From: Jackrogersella multiformis
Lineage: Eukaryota > Ascomycota > Sordariomycetes > Xylariales > Hypoxylaceae
Direction: 5' to 3'
DNA length: 64,000 bases
Assembly: GCA_902806575.1 (NCBI GenBank)
Contig: CADCXD010000008.1
Location: 2,170,001 to 2,234,000, forward strand
Shown here: one piece after another, positions 21,966-34,802 of the stretch
How positions within the stretch are numbered: the stretch's first letter is position 1
How the letters are laid out: every line of letters starts with the position of its first letter
Translations under genes and position numbers: made by a program
The notes under the pieces: model-generated
Databases searched by the model: none
What the model was told of the DNA's origin: nothing
What the model saw: the letters and a program-made list of their open reading frames with translations, nothing else

Positions 21966-22734
21966 TTTGTTCCAGACGATCTACGACAGATATATGCTTT
22001 GAGCAGATCGTGAGGCTAGGATAGTGTCGATAGGTATGTGGCACTTGAAGAATGATTATGAACGTCTGAAGATGTCTTCCAGATGTGAGGTCTAGATAAC
22101 AGAGGGAGGAAAGAATGCGAGGTAATAATTTGGAGATTGAAAGTAAAAGCTGTTCGTAATATGAAAGAAGTTTTGGGGGTTTAAATACATGACTATGTAG
22201 GTAGGTACCTAAGTAGGTACCTACCTACATACCCTACCTAGGTAGGTAGGTTTGTATTTACCTAAGGTAAGTAAGTTTCCTTCTGGTTAGATGGAAACTA
22301 CCTAGGTAATGTTTGAAAGCATTATGAAGTAGTAGCTTCCACCTTCTGTGACTAATATATCCTGTTATACAGGTAATAACGATGACTCTTTCTATCACTT
22401 ACCTACCTCCTAGGCAGGTATTGATCGAAGCAGGAGCAATGTTTAGTAGTTGCATCTTTGCTAGCTACATATATGTACATAGATACCTCCACCACCTACC
22501 TAGGTAGGTACATACAAGTAAAATGTCATAGGCGTTCGATATAAAGGGGTACTGCTCACAAAAAGGGGAGCACTAGATAGTTTTTGTAAAGGGGTCTTGG
22601 CCAACTCTCTTCTTCCCGGTATAAATAAATGTTACTATTATGTAATCCCTCACTATCCTACGTATAATATAATATAATATTAAGTAAAAATGAACAAAGC
22701 CTAACCCTAGAGAAGATCTCACCAAGCCCGAAAG
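21966..22734. repeat. Intergenic region with strong TACCTAGGTA inverted repeat
   Basis: The segment at about 22195-22275 is built almost wholly of TAGGTAGGTACC, TACCTACC and TACCTAGGTAGG units and could fold into a long hairpin. A second block lies at about 22480-22515. The rest is AT-rich and holds the promoter of the small minus-strand gene and the 3' UTR of the GPI-type gene. Confidence 0.65.
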
Positions 22735-23888
22735 TCACCGCAGAAGCACACAAACTAAGCCCGCCAGCAGGCAACTCCCGACAGCCGCGCCGCTCGCGCT
22801 GCCGATCCACTCTCCCAGCTTCCGCGCGCCGCTGGCCCCATCCTCGGATGCCGCGGGCGCAGAGCCGGGACCGCTAGTCGCGCTCGCCTGCCCGCCACCG
22901 GACGTCGGCCCTGGCGTAGCTACGCCTGTGCCTGTACCCGTACTCGTGCCTACGGAAGGAAAGGGGGAGAGGGAAGGGGAAGGAGAAGGAGAGGAAGAGG
23001 AAGAGGCGTAGTATGTCGTGGTGAGCGCGCCGTCTTCAGCGGTGCTAGTGAGGGGCGGCTCGGCGAGCGTGAGCACGCCCCACTGCACGGCCGCACCGGT
23101 GAGCGTATATGGCGCGGCGCTGGAGGAGCCCGGCCCCGAGAGCGGGCCCAACGTCAGAGACCCGAGGGACGTCGTGCCGCTGCATGTTGCGGCTGTGGTG
23201 TCCGCGAGGTCGCAGGCTTGCGATATGGTGCTGTGTATGGGGTTAGATGTGCGGGATAGGGGCTTTGTGGTAGGCGGGGGAGCTGTGTGAGGTGAGTTTT
23301 GGGGTGGAGAGGGAGATAGGAGTGGGAGTGGAGGAGTGTATGTATGTATATATGTATGTATGTATGTATGTATCAAGGAAGAGAAGTCCGAGTACAACAA
23401 TAGATAAAAATAAAAACTTGAGTAAGGAGAAACATATATGGTATAGACTAAGCTTACATCGACGATACAACCGTCTGCTCGTAGTGATACGTGGAAGGAC
23501 CCTCGGCAAAGGTAAACGGGAGCAGGGACCCGCCGTCGATGTTGCAGCCGTAGCTGCTGTTCGGCGCGCAGAAGATGGTGTATGTGGTCTCGGCATCGTT
23601 CTACGCGGGCCAGTGTTAGTACACGCAAGTCGGCGTAAGTGAGTCGAGAGTGAGTTCGTGAGTATAGGGGTGAGGGTATAGCAGAAGAAAACTCACGCTA
23701 GAAATGACACTGCCTCGTAACGCAGCCCAGTCCGTCGGTCCGTAGGACGGCAGGAACACGGCGACGGTGGTCGGCGTCGAATCTTGGGCTTGTATAGGCT
23801 GCGTGAAGATCCACAAAGGTAGCAGTAGTAGTAACAGCGGTGATGTTATCCATATACGGGAAAAATTGGCTGCAGCTAGAGCGGCCAT
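22735..23888 (-). CDS. Secreted Ser/Thr-rich probable GPI-anchored protein
   Basis: Three minus-strand exons are read: 23888-23697, 23600-23458 and 23230-22735, giving 276 residues. The N-terminus is a signal peptide with a leucine run ending near PIQAQDS. The folded part has VAVFLPSYGPTDWAALRGSV, FCAPNSSYGCNIDGGS and QACDLADTTAATCSGTTS, with cysteines that could pair. A long low-complexity linker rich in Ser, Pro, Thr and Gly follows, then KLGEWIGSASGAAVGSCLLA and a short hydrophobic tail, the pattern of a GPI signal. It is likely a cell-wall or plasma-membrane surface protein. Intron 2 (227 nt) contains a (TATG)n microsatellite at about 23337-23372. No enzyme domain is seen. Confidence 0.78.
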
Positions 23889-24894
23889 GGTGGACTCTTC
23901 AAGAAGTGATAAGGGTCCCTTTCTTTAAACGAGTTAGGTTCGTAGATGGAGAAAAACTAGTGTGGATAGTGCCGGTTCTATATCATGAAGTAGGTAATGA
24001 GCAATGAAGTACCTACCTAGGTAGGTAAACAACTATTCTGGCTTCACTGAGAGCAAACGAGGGGCATGTTGACTTGTACATGGGTCTGCGTGCCTACGTA
24101 GATACATATGTATGAGGCTCGAATCCCGCGCAACCTCGTTGGCCGCTCATGATAAGCTATCAACGCGATCGGGATCGACATCGTCACATTCGTGGGTGTG
24201 AGCCGGTTTTGGCTATAAGTGACGTCGGCACTGGAGTGGTGGGATCGCCAATGCAGATAGCAGATGTGGTTACATTCACTGACGAATTCGGATATCCTAA
24301 AGCTTTAAGCTTAATGCCCCGTGTTGCTTCAACAAGACACCATGATAAGGATGTTGGAGGCTGGGAGGATGATGAATAACTTCCAGAATATAGATGGATG
24401 AGCAATTGAGTCTAGGTGATGGAATGCGATTGGTAATATTCATAATCTCTATCCAATGCTCATGGGGTTCTCGCCCATCTTTGTTTAGGTATATCTCTAA
24501 CGATACCTTGGATATCTATAAACCGGTCTATCCAACTTTTTCAGGCCAGATGCCTCTTACTTGCTTGTGGGTATAGGGTACAGGTATATTTTGTCAAACC
24601 CGTAGAAACGAATAACGAAAGAACGATTACAAAAAATCCTCATGCCCAAAAGTGTACCCAAATGCGAAAATGAGCCACGGTGGACTCCCGCCAAAAGACA
24701 GTACCAACGCAGGGCACTCGGGTCCCAGCCGATGGGCTAACTCCTCATAGTCGTGCTTTATTGACGACTTCAAGACCACACATCATAGCAGTTGTCGTAA
24801 GCCCAATCCGGGTTGAGCGTGAGCGACATAACACAAAGACGATCGTAATCCACCGCATAAATCCCGCCGTTTCCCACGACACGTCAACAACACC
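23889..24894. other. Intergenic region, no gene supported
   Basis: This 1-kb gap holds the promoter of the GPI-type gene and the 3' end of the sugar transporter gene. A 76-codon plus-strand frame at 24149-24379 and its antisense partner are both open, but neither has a start context, splice pattern or motif that supports it. Confidence 0.45.
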
Positions 24895-26694
24895 TTAATC
24901 AGAAGGCGGCGTCGACATAAAACCCTCGGCCTTCTCATAAGTGCTGACGGTAGCCTCCTCATCTAAGAATCCGTACTCGCGAGCCTTCTGCTGGACCTCC
25001 TCCACAGAGAGAGGAGGCAGCTCCGCGGCAGCCTTGACGTAGCTGATCTTCTCGGCGTAACCCTTGGCGAAGATAACGTCGATCTCTTCTAGGGTGCGGC
25101 CCGCCGTCTCGGGATATAAGAAGTAGATGACAGGGAAGAACATGGCGTTGAGCACCGCGAAGAAGAGGTACGTGCCCCAGCCCATTTCACCCGTGTTGCT
25201 TAGTAGTACCGGCGTGATCATGACGATGAAGAAGTTCCACAGCCAGTTGGACACAGTAGACGTCGCGTTAGCCTTGGCCCGCGTCTTGAGCGGGTTGATC
25301 TCGGCCGGGTAAAGCCACGGCAGCGGCAGCCAGGTCGCGCCGAAGAAGGCGATATAAGTCTATTATTACGAGTCAGCCACGTTATCAAATAATAAATTGT
25401 GGCTAAAATGAGGAAGGAAGGGACAAAAGGGGATAACTTACGAAAAGACCAACACCAGCCCCCTTAGCTGCCTCTTCCGTGCCGGGAAGTAAAGCACCGA
25501 ACGTAAGAACCATGGACAAGCACTGCCCAACCGTGCCAATAAGGTACAACTTTCTTCGTCCAATCCTCTCCACGGCAAACCATGAAGTCGTAGCAAAGAT
25601 AGAATACACAATCATGTTCACACCCCCTAGAAGCAAGGCCAGGTTGTGCGAGGTGCCGATTGACTTCTGGAACAGGATGGGGAAATAATAGATGACGGCG
25701 TTGCAACCGCTCAGCTGTTGCATCATCTGGGATGAGGCGCCCAGCAACAGCCGGCGGAAGTGCTGTGTGGGGCCGTTGGTGAATAGGGCCGAGATAGGGG
25801 TGACGCCGCCGGCATGGCCGGATGCCTTGATGGCGTCGACAATGACAGCGACCTGGGTGCGAACCTCTGGGTTATCACGGCGCTCGCCGTTAAGGGCCGC
25901 TAGCACGGTGGACGCCTCCTCGTTGCGGTCTTTGGTCAACAACCACCGTGGTGACTCGGGCAGCTGGGTCATGAGGACAAGAACGATAATAGCAAAGACG
26001 CACTGGAAGGCGATGGGGAACCGCCACACGAAGGCATGGGGCCCAAATGTGCACCCATAGTCGATCCAGTACGCAATCAAGGTCCCGATGGCGACGTTGC
26101 CGCCTTCGATGCAGATGAGTTTGCCGCGATTATGTGAATGACTGCACCTGTTGATGGGAAACGAAATGTGTTAGCGGAATGCGACTAATATGTGTAGTTG
26201 TTGAAATTGGAATAAAGGGGCTAGAACAGAATGGCTTCTTACTCTGCTTGATAAGTCGGTACTGTCGATGTATTAATACCGTTGCCTACACCCGTGATAC
26301 ACCGCCCGATAATGAATTGCGCCGTCGAGCCTCCTCCCTCGCCGTTCGGAATAGCAGTGATCTGAATGATAACACCAATGATCATGATAGTGGCACCGAG
26401 GAATATGGACTTGCGGCGGCCGAGGTGGTCGCCGAAACTGAGGATGAAGCAGGCACCGAGGAAGCAGCCGACGGCGTAGATAGACACTACGAAGCCCTCG
26501 TATGTGCTGTTATCCTTGACCTCGGGGAAGTCAGAAGTGAAGGCAGGCGCGGAGATGATGCCGGACATGACACCCTGATCATAGCCAAACAGTAGGAAGT
26601 CTGTCGTCGCTACAAGCGTGATCAGGTTCTGCAGGGTGCTTCCGGACTTCCCCCAATACGTGGGCACGCCATTGGCGTTGTCCTTGTGGCCCAT
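24895..26694 (-). CDS. MFS sugar transporter (STL1/hexose-type)
   Basis: This is a 12-helix major facilitator of the sugar porter family that moves a sugar or polyol across the plasma membrane with protons. Three minus-strand exons are read: 26694-26243, 26147-25442 and 25359-24895, giving 540 residues. Family signatures are FLLFGYDQGVMSGI in helix 1, FGDHLGRRKSI in the loop after helix 2, GRCITGVGNGINTSTVPTYQ (PET-like region), QLPESPRWLLTKDR, MQQLSGCNAVIYYFPILF in helix 7, FAVERIGRRKLYLIG and LPWLYPAEINPLKTRAKA, with VYFLYPETAGRTLEEID-type ending near residue 475. The substrate cannot be read; STL1-type glycerol, glucose and cellodextrin carriers are all possible. Donor gtaagt and branch signals are normal. 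Confidence 0.92.
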
Positions 26695-28669
26695 ATTGTC
26701 ATGGACCAGCTACCTAAACTCGCTCAAGTCAAGAGAGGAGTTACTACCGAAGATGGTCAAAGCCTGCTGAGGAGAAGAGGGGATATGAATGGGGGAAAGA
26801 TTGAAGATGCGGGAGAGATACTAGGGAAATAGAACGAGGTCCAGGTCTGGGGGAATAAGGGGTCTAGGTCCACCAACCTCCGTTTTATAGAAGTTTATGT
26901 CGAGCTACAACGATCTGCTTGCAAACCTTTCCCCATACCCCTCCTACAGTGCCTACGCTGCTATGTATTTCCAAATATTCATAAAAAAAGGGTCTTCTAC
27001 AGGGTCTTCTACCTCCTTAACCTGACCGGCTGCCAGACTTCTCACTTGCGGGTGGGGATCACCGAGCAAGGACCGAAGGGGGATGTCATCATAACGCCTG
27101 ATGCGTGTGAGAGGAAACCCATAGTAACTCCATATATTGGGGCCCACAGCCGAAGAGAATGCCTCTCCTGCAGCCTTGCTCCCCCAACATAGTGTACGTT
27201 GAATTACGTACCGACTTCACGATACCTACCGTGACAGCTGCGTGAGATGAAATGTAACAGTTGCGGTTCGTAGTGGATGGCGAGATTATCTCTTATTTTT
27301 TTTTCTTTTTTCTATGGGGGCCTTCTTGAAGATCTTCATCCGCCTGTCGTCATAGATACCCACCGCCGTGGGCCACATCCCGAGTTATAGAGGGCCTTGT
27401 GGGCCGTGCCAGGACGGGCTCGATAACAGTGGCCCACCCAAACTCTAGGCTGACGCCGGGAGCGGGATGATGTCGGACGGCGGGAAAGGCAAAAGAAAAG
27501 CCGCATCACCAAGCGGCCGAGAGCCAAACCATATTTGTCGTTAGTTTTCTCTTAAATATCAAAAAGGGCTGCATGAACCGGCCCTGTCGCTCAGCCTGCG
27601 TTTATTTTCGCCCCCTTCGCAGCCTCGGTGCCTGAGCGGTGAGGTCGATGCCGATCTTAAGACGAGCCAAGCGACTGAGACACGATAAATTACCGCTTCA
27701 GTCAAGCACTAGGAGAATCTTCACTTCGGAACAGTTGGCGTCATAAATCACTTTGTTCCTTATTCCGTATTACATACTAGTATTCCGTATTCCGTATTCC
27801 GCGGCTGACAAAATATCATAAAAAGGTTACATCAAAAGAATGAAAAAGATGGAAAGATTGAAAACAAATTTCAATTATTCAACTAATACCTACCTAGGTA
27901 CCTAGGTACCTAACCTAATATTGAGTTTTATTTGTACCTAGGTATCGGATAGTCTATGCCGTGGTAATGATACTAATTTATACAGTACATTCATAGCCCT
28001 AAAAATACTTATTAGGTACCTACATGTAGGTAACTAATACACATTATAGCTGGTGTAAGTAGTAAGTACTGGTTAAGTATAATTAGGGAATAGCTAGGAG
28101 CACAGTTTAGTATACCCACTAGTATGGTTAGAACTGTCTGCACAAGATTATACATATTACTTGCAGCCCCCTTGGTCTACACAATTATAATTATAATTAT
28201 ACACCTAAATTAACATAATCGAACTGGGATTATCGCATGCATGTCTAAGGAACATCTTGCGACTTATTTTAGCTTGTGATATTACGCAGTGCCTATGATG
28301 CTGGAGTACTAAAACTTCTACAGACATTATTACTTTCGTCCGTACACACACACACACACATCCTGTGCATACAGCCATAGTCATAGCAAATGCAACGGGA
28401 AACCATTGTCATTATTGAACACCATCTCTCCATTCCATTTCAGAGATAGAGAAGAGAAAAAGAAAACCTGCAAATATTTATGCCCGTGACTCTAGGAAGA
28501 ATGAAAATACCATGTGCCATGCCGCCCTCTTTAATCAATCAATACACAGCATTTCCCCAACTACAATCTTGAATATCAGGCTAATCAGTACCCGCTCCCA
28601 ATTCCAAGTTAGCTGAGCAACCAGGAGCTTTTATTCTTTATGGTACAAGTGCCTCTCCCTCAGAGACCC
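26695..28669. other. Intergenic region, AT-rich, with palindromic repeats
   Basis: This 2-kb gap holds the promoter of the sugar transporter and the 3' UTR of FKS1. It contains direct ATTCCGTATT units near 27760-27805, a perfect CTACCTAGGTACCTAGGTAC run near 27890-27912 and a (CA)n tract at about 28343-28360. No gene is supported. Confidence 0.55.
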
Positions 28670-31600
28670 TTAGACAAATCGGAACTTGGCGTCTGACGAA
28701 TCCGTCGACTTCGCCGTAGCCGCGGCCGCACTCGACATAGATGCCGTACCGGGGCCCGAGTATCCTGGCATGCCGGTTCCCGTCTCCGTACGATTCCTAG
28801 TGTCGTTGATATCCTGGCCGGACGGCTGAGCCAAGGGGATCGGGAGTTTCTTCAGGGTATCGTTTAACGTGCCACCGATCTGTTTGCCCCCTACGGCAGG
28901 GCCGACAATCAGGCCAACGAATACAACAAGCATAACGAAGTAGAGTACGGCATATCGAATGACACGTCTCCTCCGGAGCTTGGATTGTTTCATCGAATAA
29001 ATTGGTGGACGAATTTGGCGACTGCGGGCGTATGTTAGCTAGAGTGAACAAAACTATGGGATAAGCAGGAAATAGACATACCTTGGTCGAAGCCAGAACA
29101 GCATCATCGAATGCAGCGTGTCAATCTGGGGGATAATGATGACGGGCAACATGATGAAGAGGAGAATATGACCCAGAATGAAATCGGCGCCGAACATGCT
29201 CAGCTCCGTGATCTTGCAGAGATATTCACGCGCCGGCTGGGAAAACGAGTGCCAACCCATAGAATACCACTTGCCCGTCCAGAACGCAATGTTGGACTGA
29301 TCAGTCTTGAACTCACGAGTGAGTGTCAGCGATATGATGAGCTTTAGGACGAATCGTTGTATCGCGATAGCGGTGATCATTCCTAAAAGCGTCTTGGTGA
29401 AATCAAAGCCCTCCAGGAAGAACATGACCTCGAAAAACACCAGTAGCACGATGACCGCCACGGCATGGGCAATTGCCGCCAGAACACTGCCGAACTTCTT
29501 GCAGCACATACCAAGTAAAGGTCCCATACAGCACGCCATACCGAAAAGAGCACCCAGTATGCCGGCGTTGATAGCGATAGGCGCCAGGGCTACAACACCG
29601 ACACGGATCAGGGACGCGGTAGCCTCAGCCTCAGAGTCGTTGGCTTTGACACCGGTTTGGGCGTTGATGAACAGGTATGGGATAAGTGTAGTGGCTACCG
29701 CAAGTAGAGGAGCCAAGATCTCGCCGAAAAAAAGGTTAGTGATTGCCGCGCGAGGTACATCCGACGACAGCTTGCCAGACGGGTCACCTAGAACCTTCCG
29801 CTTGTAACCAGTGATCCTCGTACGGGTCAGACGACAGAAAGAGATCCACGACGATGAGTGACTAAGCGAATTTCCACGCGAGAGCCAGCGAAGGTAGTCG
29901 CGGTAGTCGATGAAGAAATCATTCCATGCGAACTGATGGGGGTTATAAAGGAACGGCGAGATGACTAGAGCAAGGAGTGAAACCCAGAAGTATACCAAGG
30001 CAGCCTGCCAGACCGTTAACGTCGCGAATAGCAACATTATCAACAGTCGTGCACCGAAGTAGATAGAAGGGCCGGCGAAACGCGAATACAGAACACCGAA
30101 GGGAATACGAGCAGTGGCGAAGCCACGACCAGTTCCGATGTAACGGGCACCACCGAAAGAGAGATCCTGAGTCACAGAGTTGGCATAGATCTGGCAAACG
30201 AACACTTCGAAGAAGGGAGACAATGAACAGAACTGCTTCGCTAATCGGGTGGATGCACGCAGAACACCACGCTCCGTAAGCTCCTGGACGATCAAAGGCA
30301 CGAAAGCTAAGAAGAACACGACGAATATGGAAATAACGCATCGATAAATCCAATCCATAAGGGCGTCGGTGTTCGCACATCCCGTGGGATACAACGGGTC
30401 CGTAATAGGGACATTCCGGTTGTAGTCGCAAGGAATCGTCTGATTCCGCAGTGAGCCGATGTTGATAAGGACGACCATGAACATCTCCACAGACAACATA
30501 ATGAAAATGTTGTTCAAATGGAAACCGGCGTGGGCATAGTAGAAAGACAGGAAGCGGTCGAGAGGGAGCTGGGTGCCGAGGTAGTAGTATTCGCGGGACA
30601 GCATTTGTTCACCCATACCAGTACCGATCTTGGTGGTGAAGTTAAGAATAGATCCAAAACCAAGATCACGACCCTTACCGCACTGATAGTATTCGCAGTG
30701 CTTGATACGTCCGCCACGGAGCAGAGCAGTCATACCGGCGTAAATATCTTCGTTCAAGTGCAGACCCTTCTGAGCTTTCGAAACACCACCACGAGTAGTC
30801 ATGAAGATGCCGTTGAGGAAATCTGGATGACCATAGTGAAGCTTGCCACCGATTTGTGATAGAGTTCTTGCAAAAAGTGTACCGAATGTTTGTTCCTTAC
30901 CAGCGGCGATGTCACCAAGGATACCAATGTTTTCCGAAAAGATGTACTCGCGAGCACCCAATATAGCAACAGGAGCCGGTGTCTCGTTCTTCACACCGGG
31001 CGTGTAGGGAGAAACATTTTCGACCTTCATCTCCTCGAATTCGGCCAAAACAGACCGGATCTTCAGGCATTCTTCCAGATAATTGTCTTGGTTGGCGTCG
31101 ATAAGTTGGATGTACTCGCCTCTGTAGAAAATAATAGAGTGGTTCTGGTTATCTGACTTGCCGTCACCCAGTACAGGGTTGCCAGAAAGTTGGATCCGGA
31201 ACTTGGGTCGTCGCATGCCATTCTCCATGAATTCAGAGTGACCGTCCACGAGAGCAGAGTAAATGCGTGGCTCTTCGCCCTCAACCAGCGGAGGCTCCTC
31301 GTCAAGATAAGCAATCTGCAAGTCAGGGTAAGCTCGGAGGAGAAATTCAGCGTTCTCCATCTCCTCCTTCTTGAACTTGGCGTAGCGTTGCATAGAGACA
31401 CAGAGCTTGAACTTGCGTCGAGCCATTCTCTCGAGTTCCCGTTCTAGCTTCTCAGAGCTGCCGCCAAACATTTGAACGACTTCGGGGTTCTCGACACGGT
31501 ACAGCAGTTTGATGGCACGACTATAGTTCATGAAACCCGAGATGGTACGATACAGGGTCTGCGAGCGAAGAGATGCCCAAATACGCGTTCGAAGAGTATA

Positions 31601-34600
31601 CTCGGGGGCGGAAGACTTGAAACCAATGCAGTAGAACGGAAGGTCGTCTATCTTGCTCTTGGCCGTGTCCTTCTCGGTCTTTTCCTCATCGCCGTTGAAT
31701 TGAGAAGTCTCATCCGCAAGAATCTTAGTATCCTTCACAAAGCAGTCCCATTCGTGAGGGTGGAGCTGCTTCAGATATTCTAGTTGCGTAACGCGAGAGT
31801 AAGGCTCATCTTCACGAATAATCTCACGGAGAGTAAGAAGGATCTTTTCTCCGTAATGAGGAATCAAAACAGTGAAGGTAGGCATGTTGTCGACGGGCAG
31901 AGGCTCCGGAATGGGCGTGGAGAGCGACTGGGCGAAGAAAGAGATACGACGCTCGGCTTCGCTATGGTTCGGGAAAAACTCCGTCTTGAACGAGTGGTCT
32001 TCCTGGGAAACGAAGAAGGTCGGCGCACGTAGAGTACGCTTACCCTCCTGCTCGGATGGAACTTGGTGGTATAGTAGCTTCTGGACATGGTCGATGGCTA
32101 GCAAATGCTCTCGATACATAGATATGACAATGGCATTCCAGATCTGCGAAATTAAAACCTTGGGCTTATACTTGATCTCCATGTCCGTCGTGGCCAGGAT
32201 TTTGGAGTAGATTCGCTTGGGGAGTCGCGAAAAAATGTTCCTCCATGGAGTCCAAATAGATGATCCCAGGTAGAACGACCTGGCGATAGAGAAAAGAGTG
32301 TTGAGCAGGACATACCACATATAACTGTCCAGGAAGAAAAGGATGAGATCGGTAAGAGTCATCAAAATCATGACGATTGTTGGCTGATAAGAGCACAGTA
32401 AATTCCCGATTTGGGCGTCTCCTAGGCACGAAGAGACATCCATGATCTGAAGATAACGAATCGGATCTCGGAGAGAGAGCGTGAGATAGACATAGGACTC
32501 TCCGAATTTGGCACCGAAAACAGCCACCCAGAGAAAATACGACATAGCCCGGTCGTTTCCTTTGAGATGCGGCCAACTGGCAGTAAATGTCTGGCTAGCA
32601 ACATAACGGCGCGAGTTCTTCGTCAAGTAGCTACCAAAGAGACCACCAAGCGGCATAACGGCGAAGAAGATGAAGGTGATGATCGCAATAAAGAACTGGG
32701 CAATACCCAATGCCAAAGCAGGCGTATCTTCCTGGAACTGGGGAAAGCCAAAGACGTAAACACTAGGACCCAAGTTGACGATGAAGACAACGACCAAAAA
32801 GATAAGACGCTTGCTAAGATGCTGAGCACCTGCCCACCGTCGCGGTACATACGCCCACTCGGCACAGGTAGCTATGATCTGAATCAACGCAGCGATAGAG
32901 CCTCCAGCGCCAACAATTGACCATTGCGCGGCTGCCGTTGGTTGTTGGTTCACTTGCTGCTCGTAAGCCTTGCCGATCAGCAGCGTTGGAACGTTGTGAG
33001 AAGTGTAAAACCAGAACATGGTCAGATGGATGACCCAAATACGATTGAAATTAACAATCATGTGGAACCAAGACCGTGTCTCTTTGTAAGTCTTGAAGAA
33101 GCACTTCTTCCAGTTGACATCTTTCAGCTTCAGGTAACGTTCCGCCGGGGGAACGTCAACCAACTTGCTCTTGTCATCGAGAACGATGCGCTCAATTCCT
33201 TCGGGGTACCAGAAGAGCTGGTTGCAATCATCGTAACCGATAATCTGGTTGTGGTCGCGCTCGCGACGAACATAGACCCCATTGAAAATCTCGTACCCTT
33301 GGTCTCTGCAGTATTGGTAAAGGGGAGTAATGACGTTGTTCAAGAATGTACCCTCTTCGACCGGTTCAACGAGATTCTGGCAGGCAGGGGAGTTGAGGTA
33401 GTCGTCTGCGCACTTGAAAATGAAGCACAGACATTCCGGCATGAACCGGACTTGGTTTGCTTCACCCCAGCAGAGAAGGTACAGGGCGATTTGACGAACC
33501 CGATCATGTTGCGACATGCGGTTCATGCGGGTCTTCCACCGGTACTCGGCTGCTTCCAGGCTATCATCGCCTTCTAGATCTTCGAGGACCTGGTCCTCGG
33601 GTTGTTCGCCCTTCTTGCCCTTTGCCTTCTTCCTCGACTTGCGAGCTTTCTTGCCCATGTTCGCGAAACCAACTGCATCATCGAGATCGAGATGGGCAGC
33701 AAAGTACCATTTTCGGTAGTTTGCATTATCGCCGCCGACGTAATCAGCGTGAAGCGACAGTAGGGCTTGGTTTGGCGTCATTCGAGAGGCTCTCGAATCA
33801 AGCAGAACCATGAGGTGATCATACATGTTTCGCATGCTGTCACGCTGAAATCCAAACTTGTTAGTGAGATCTAGGAAGATATCCTCAACTTCCTCCTTGG
33901 ACAAAGGAATCTGCGCATCTGATGTCCATGCCGGATATGGTTCACGAGATCTCTGGCCATTTGGAACATTTCCGTAGTCCATTCCATAGTTAGGAGTGGA
34001 AGCGCCTGATGAGCGATTTCCACCGTATGAAACTTGGGAGGATGGCGGTCTGTATCCTTTACCCTGCTCGTTATAGCCACTGTATCTCTCGTCGCCCCGA
34101 CCGTAGTAGTCCATGTCGGTGGCTCGAGCCATATCAGATCTCATGGTGAAATCGCTGAACGTCTCGGAATCTTCCTCCGAATCGCCCCGGCGCCCACCAT
34201 TGACATTATAACCACCACCTTGTCCGTAGTGGTCATAATATCCGTTTCCGTCATCGTAGTAGTCTCCTCCTTGTTGATACTGGTCATGGTTATCGTAATA
34301 GCCACCCTCGGCGGCGTAAGGGTTGTTGGCGTCGGCATTGTAGTAGCCACTATATGTTCTGTTAATGATTTGTCCTACAATTCTGACTACTCAGTATAGG
34401 TAATGGGCAAACTCACGATTCGTCGTAGTACCCATCACCCCCGGCCGCCTGGTGGGCTCCTTGGCCTCCCTGGGCTGCTTGGGGCTGGGCATGGGCATCG
34501 TAGCCGGCGTTGTTGTCATAATATTGACCATTCTGCTCGTCTTGATAGTACGAATCGTGATTCTGCCCGTAGGCCTCGTTGTAGTCGTGATGACCACCTC

Positions 34601-34649
34601 CACCAGCTCCTCCTCCACCTCCTCCTCCTCCTGCTGGATAACCCGACAT
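28670..34649 (-). CDS. FKS1: 1,3-beta-glucan synthase catalytic subunit Fks1
   Basis: Fks1 is the plasma-membrane enzyme that polymerises UDP-glucose into cell-wall 1,3-beta-glucan and is the target of echinocandins. Three minus-strand exons are read: 34649-34417, 34349-29082 and 29021-28670, giving 1950 residues. The N-terminus is Gly/Tyr/Asp/Gln-rich and disordered. The Fks1 N-terminal domain follows (EVEDIFLDLTNKFGFQRDSM, IALYLLCWGEANQVRFMPEC), then a first membrane block, a large cytosolic glucan synthase domain with LIPHYGEKI, RIYSALVDGHSEF, QDNYLEECLKIRSVL and YHGHPDFLNG-like YGHPDFLNGIFMTTRGGVSK, and a second membrane block. Hot spot 1 reads YLTLSLRDP at about residues 699-707, with Tyr first; hot spot 2 region reads DWIYRCVI at about 1410. 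The last exon ends in a Ser/Ala-rich tail. Confidence 0.97.
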
Positions 34650-34683
34650 TTTGGCAGCTCGGGTCTAGGCGAAAGTTGTAAGT

Positions 34684-34802
34684 CTACAATAGCCGAATAT
34701 TAGCACGATGTCAATCAAAGCGCGATTGTGATGCAGAAACGATTCTCGACACGCGAGATTGAAGCTTTATCATAAGCCGACCTTGAAAAGAATGTCACTT
34801 AC
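34684..34802 (-). other. Intron in the 5' UTR of FKS1
   Basis: On the minus strand a consensus donor gtaagt begins at 34802 and an acceptor ctattgtag ends at 34684, with a branch-like gctaat in between. The next transcribed bases lead straight to the FKS1 ATG at 34649. Size (119 nt) and signals match the coding introns of this window. There is no reading-frame test because it lies upstream of the start codon. Confidence 0.6.

Noticed and set aside
24149..24379. 76-codon plus-strand frame
   Set aside because: The opposite strand is equally open and neither has motifs, splice signals or a convincing start.
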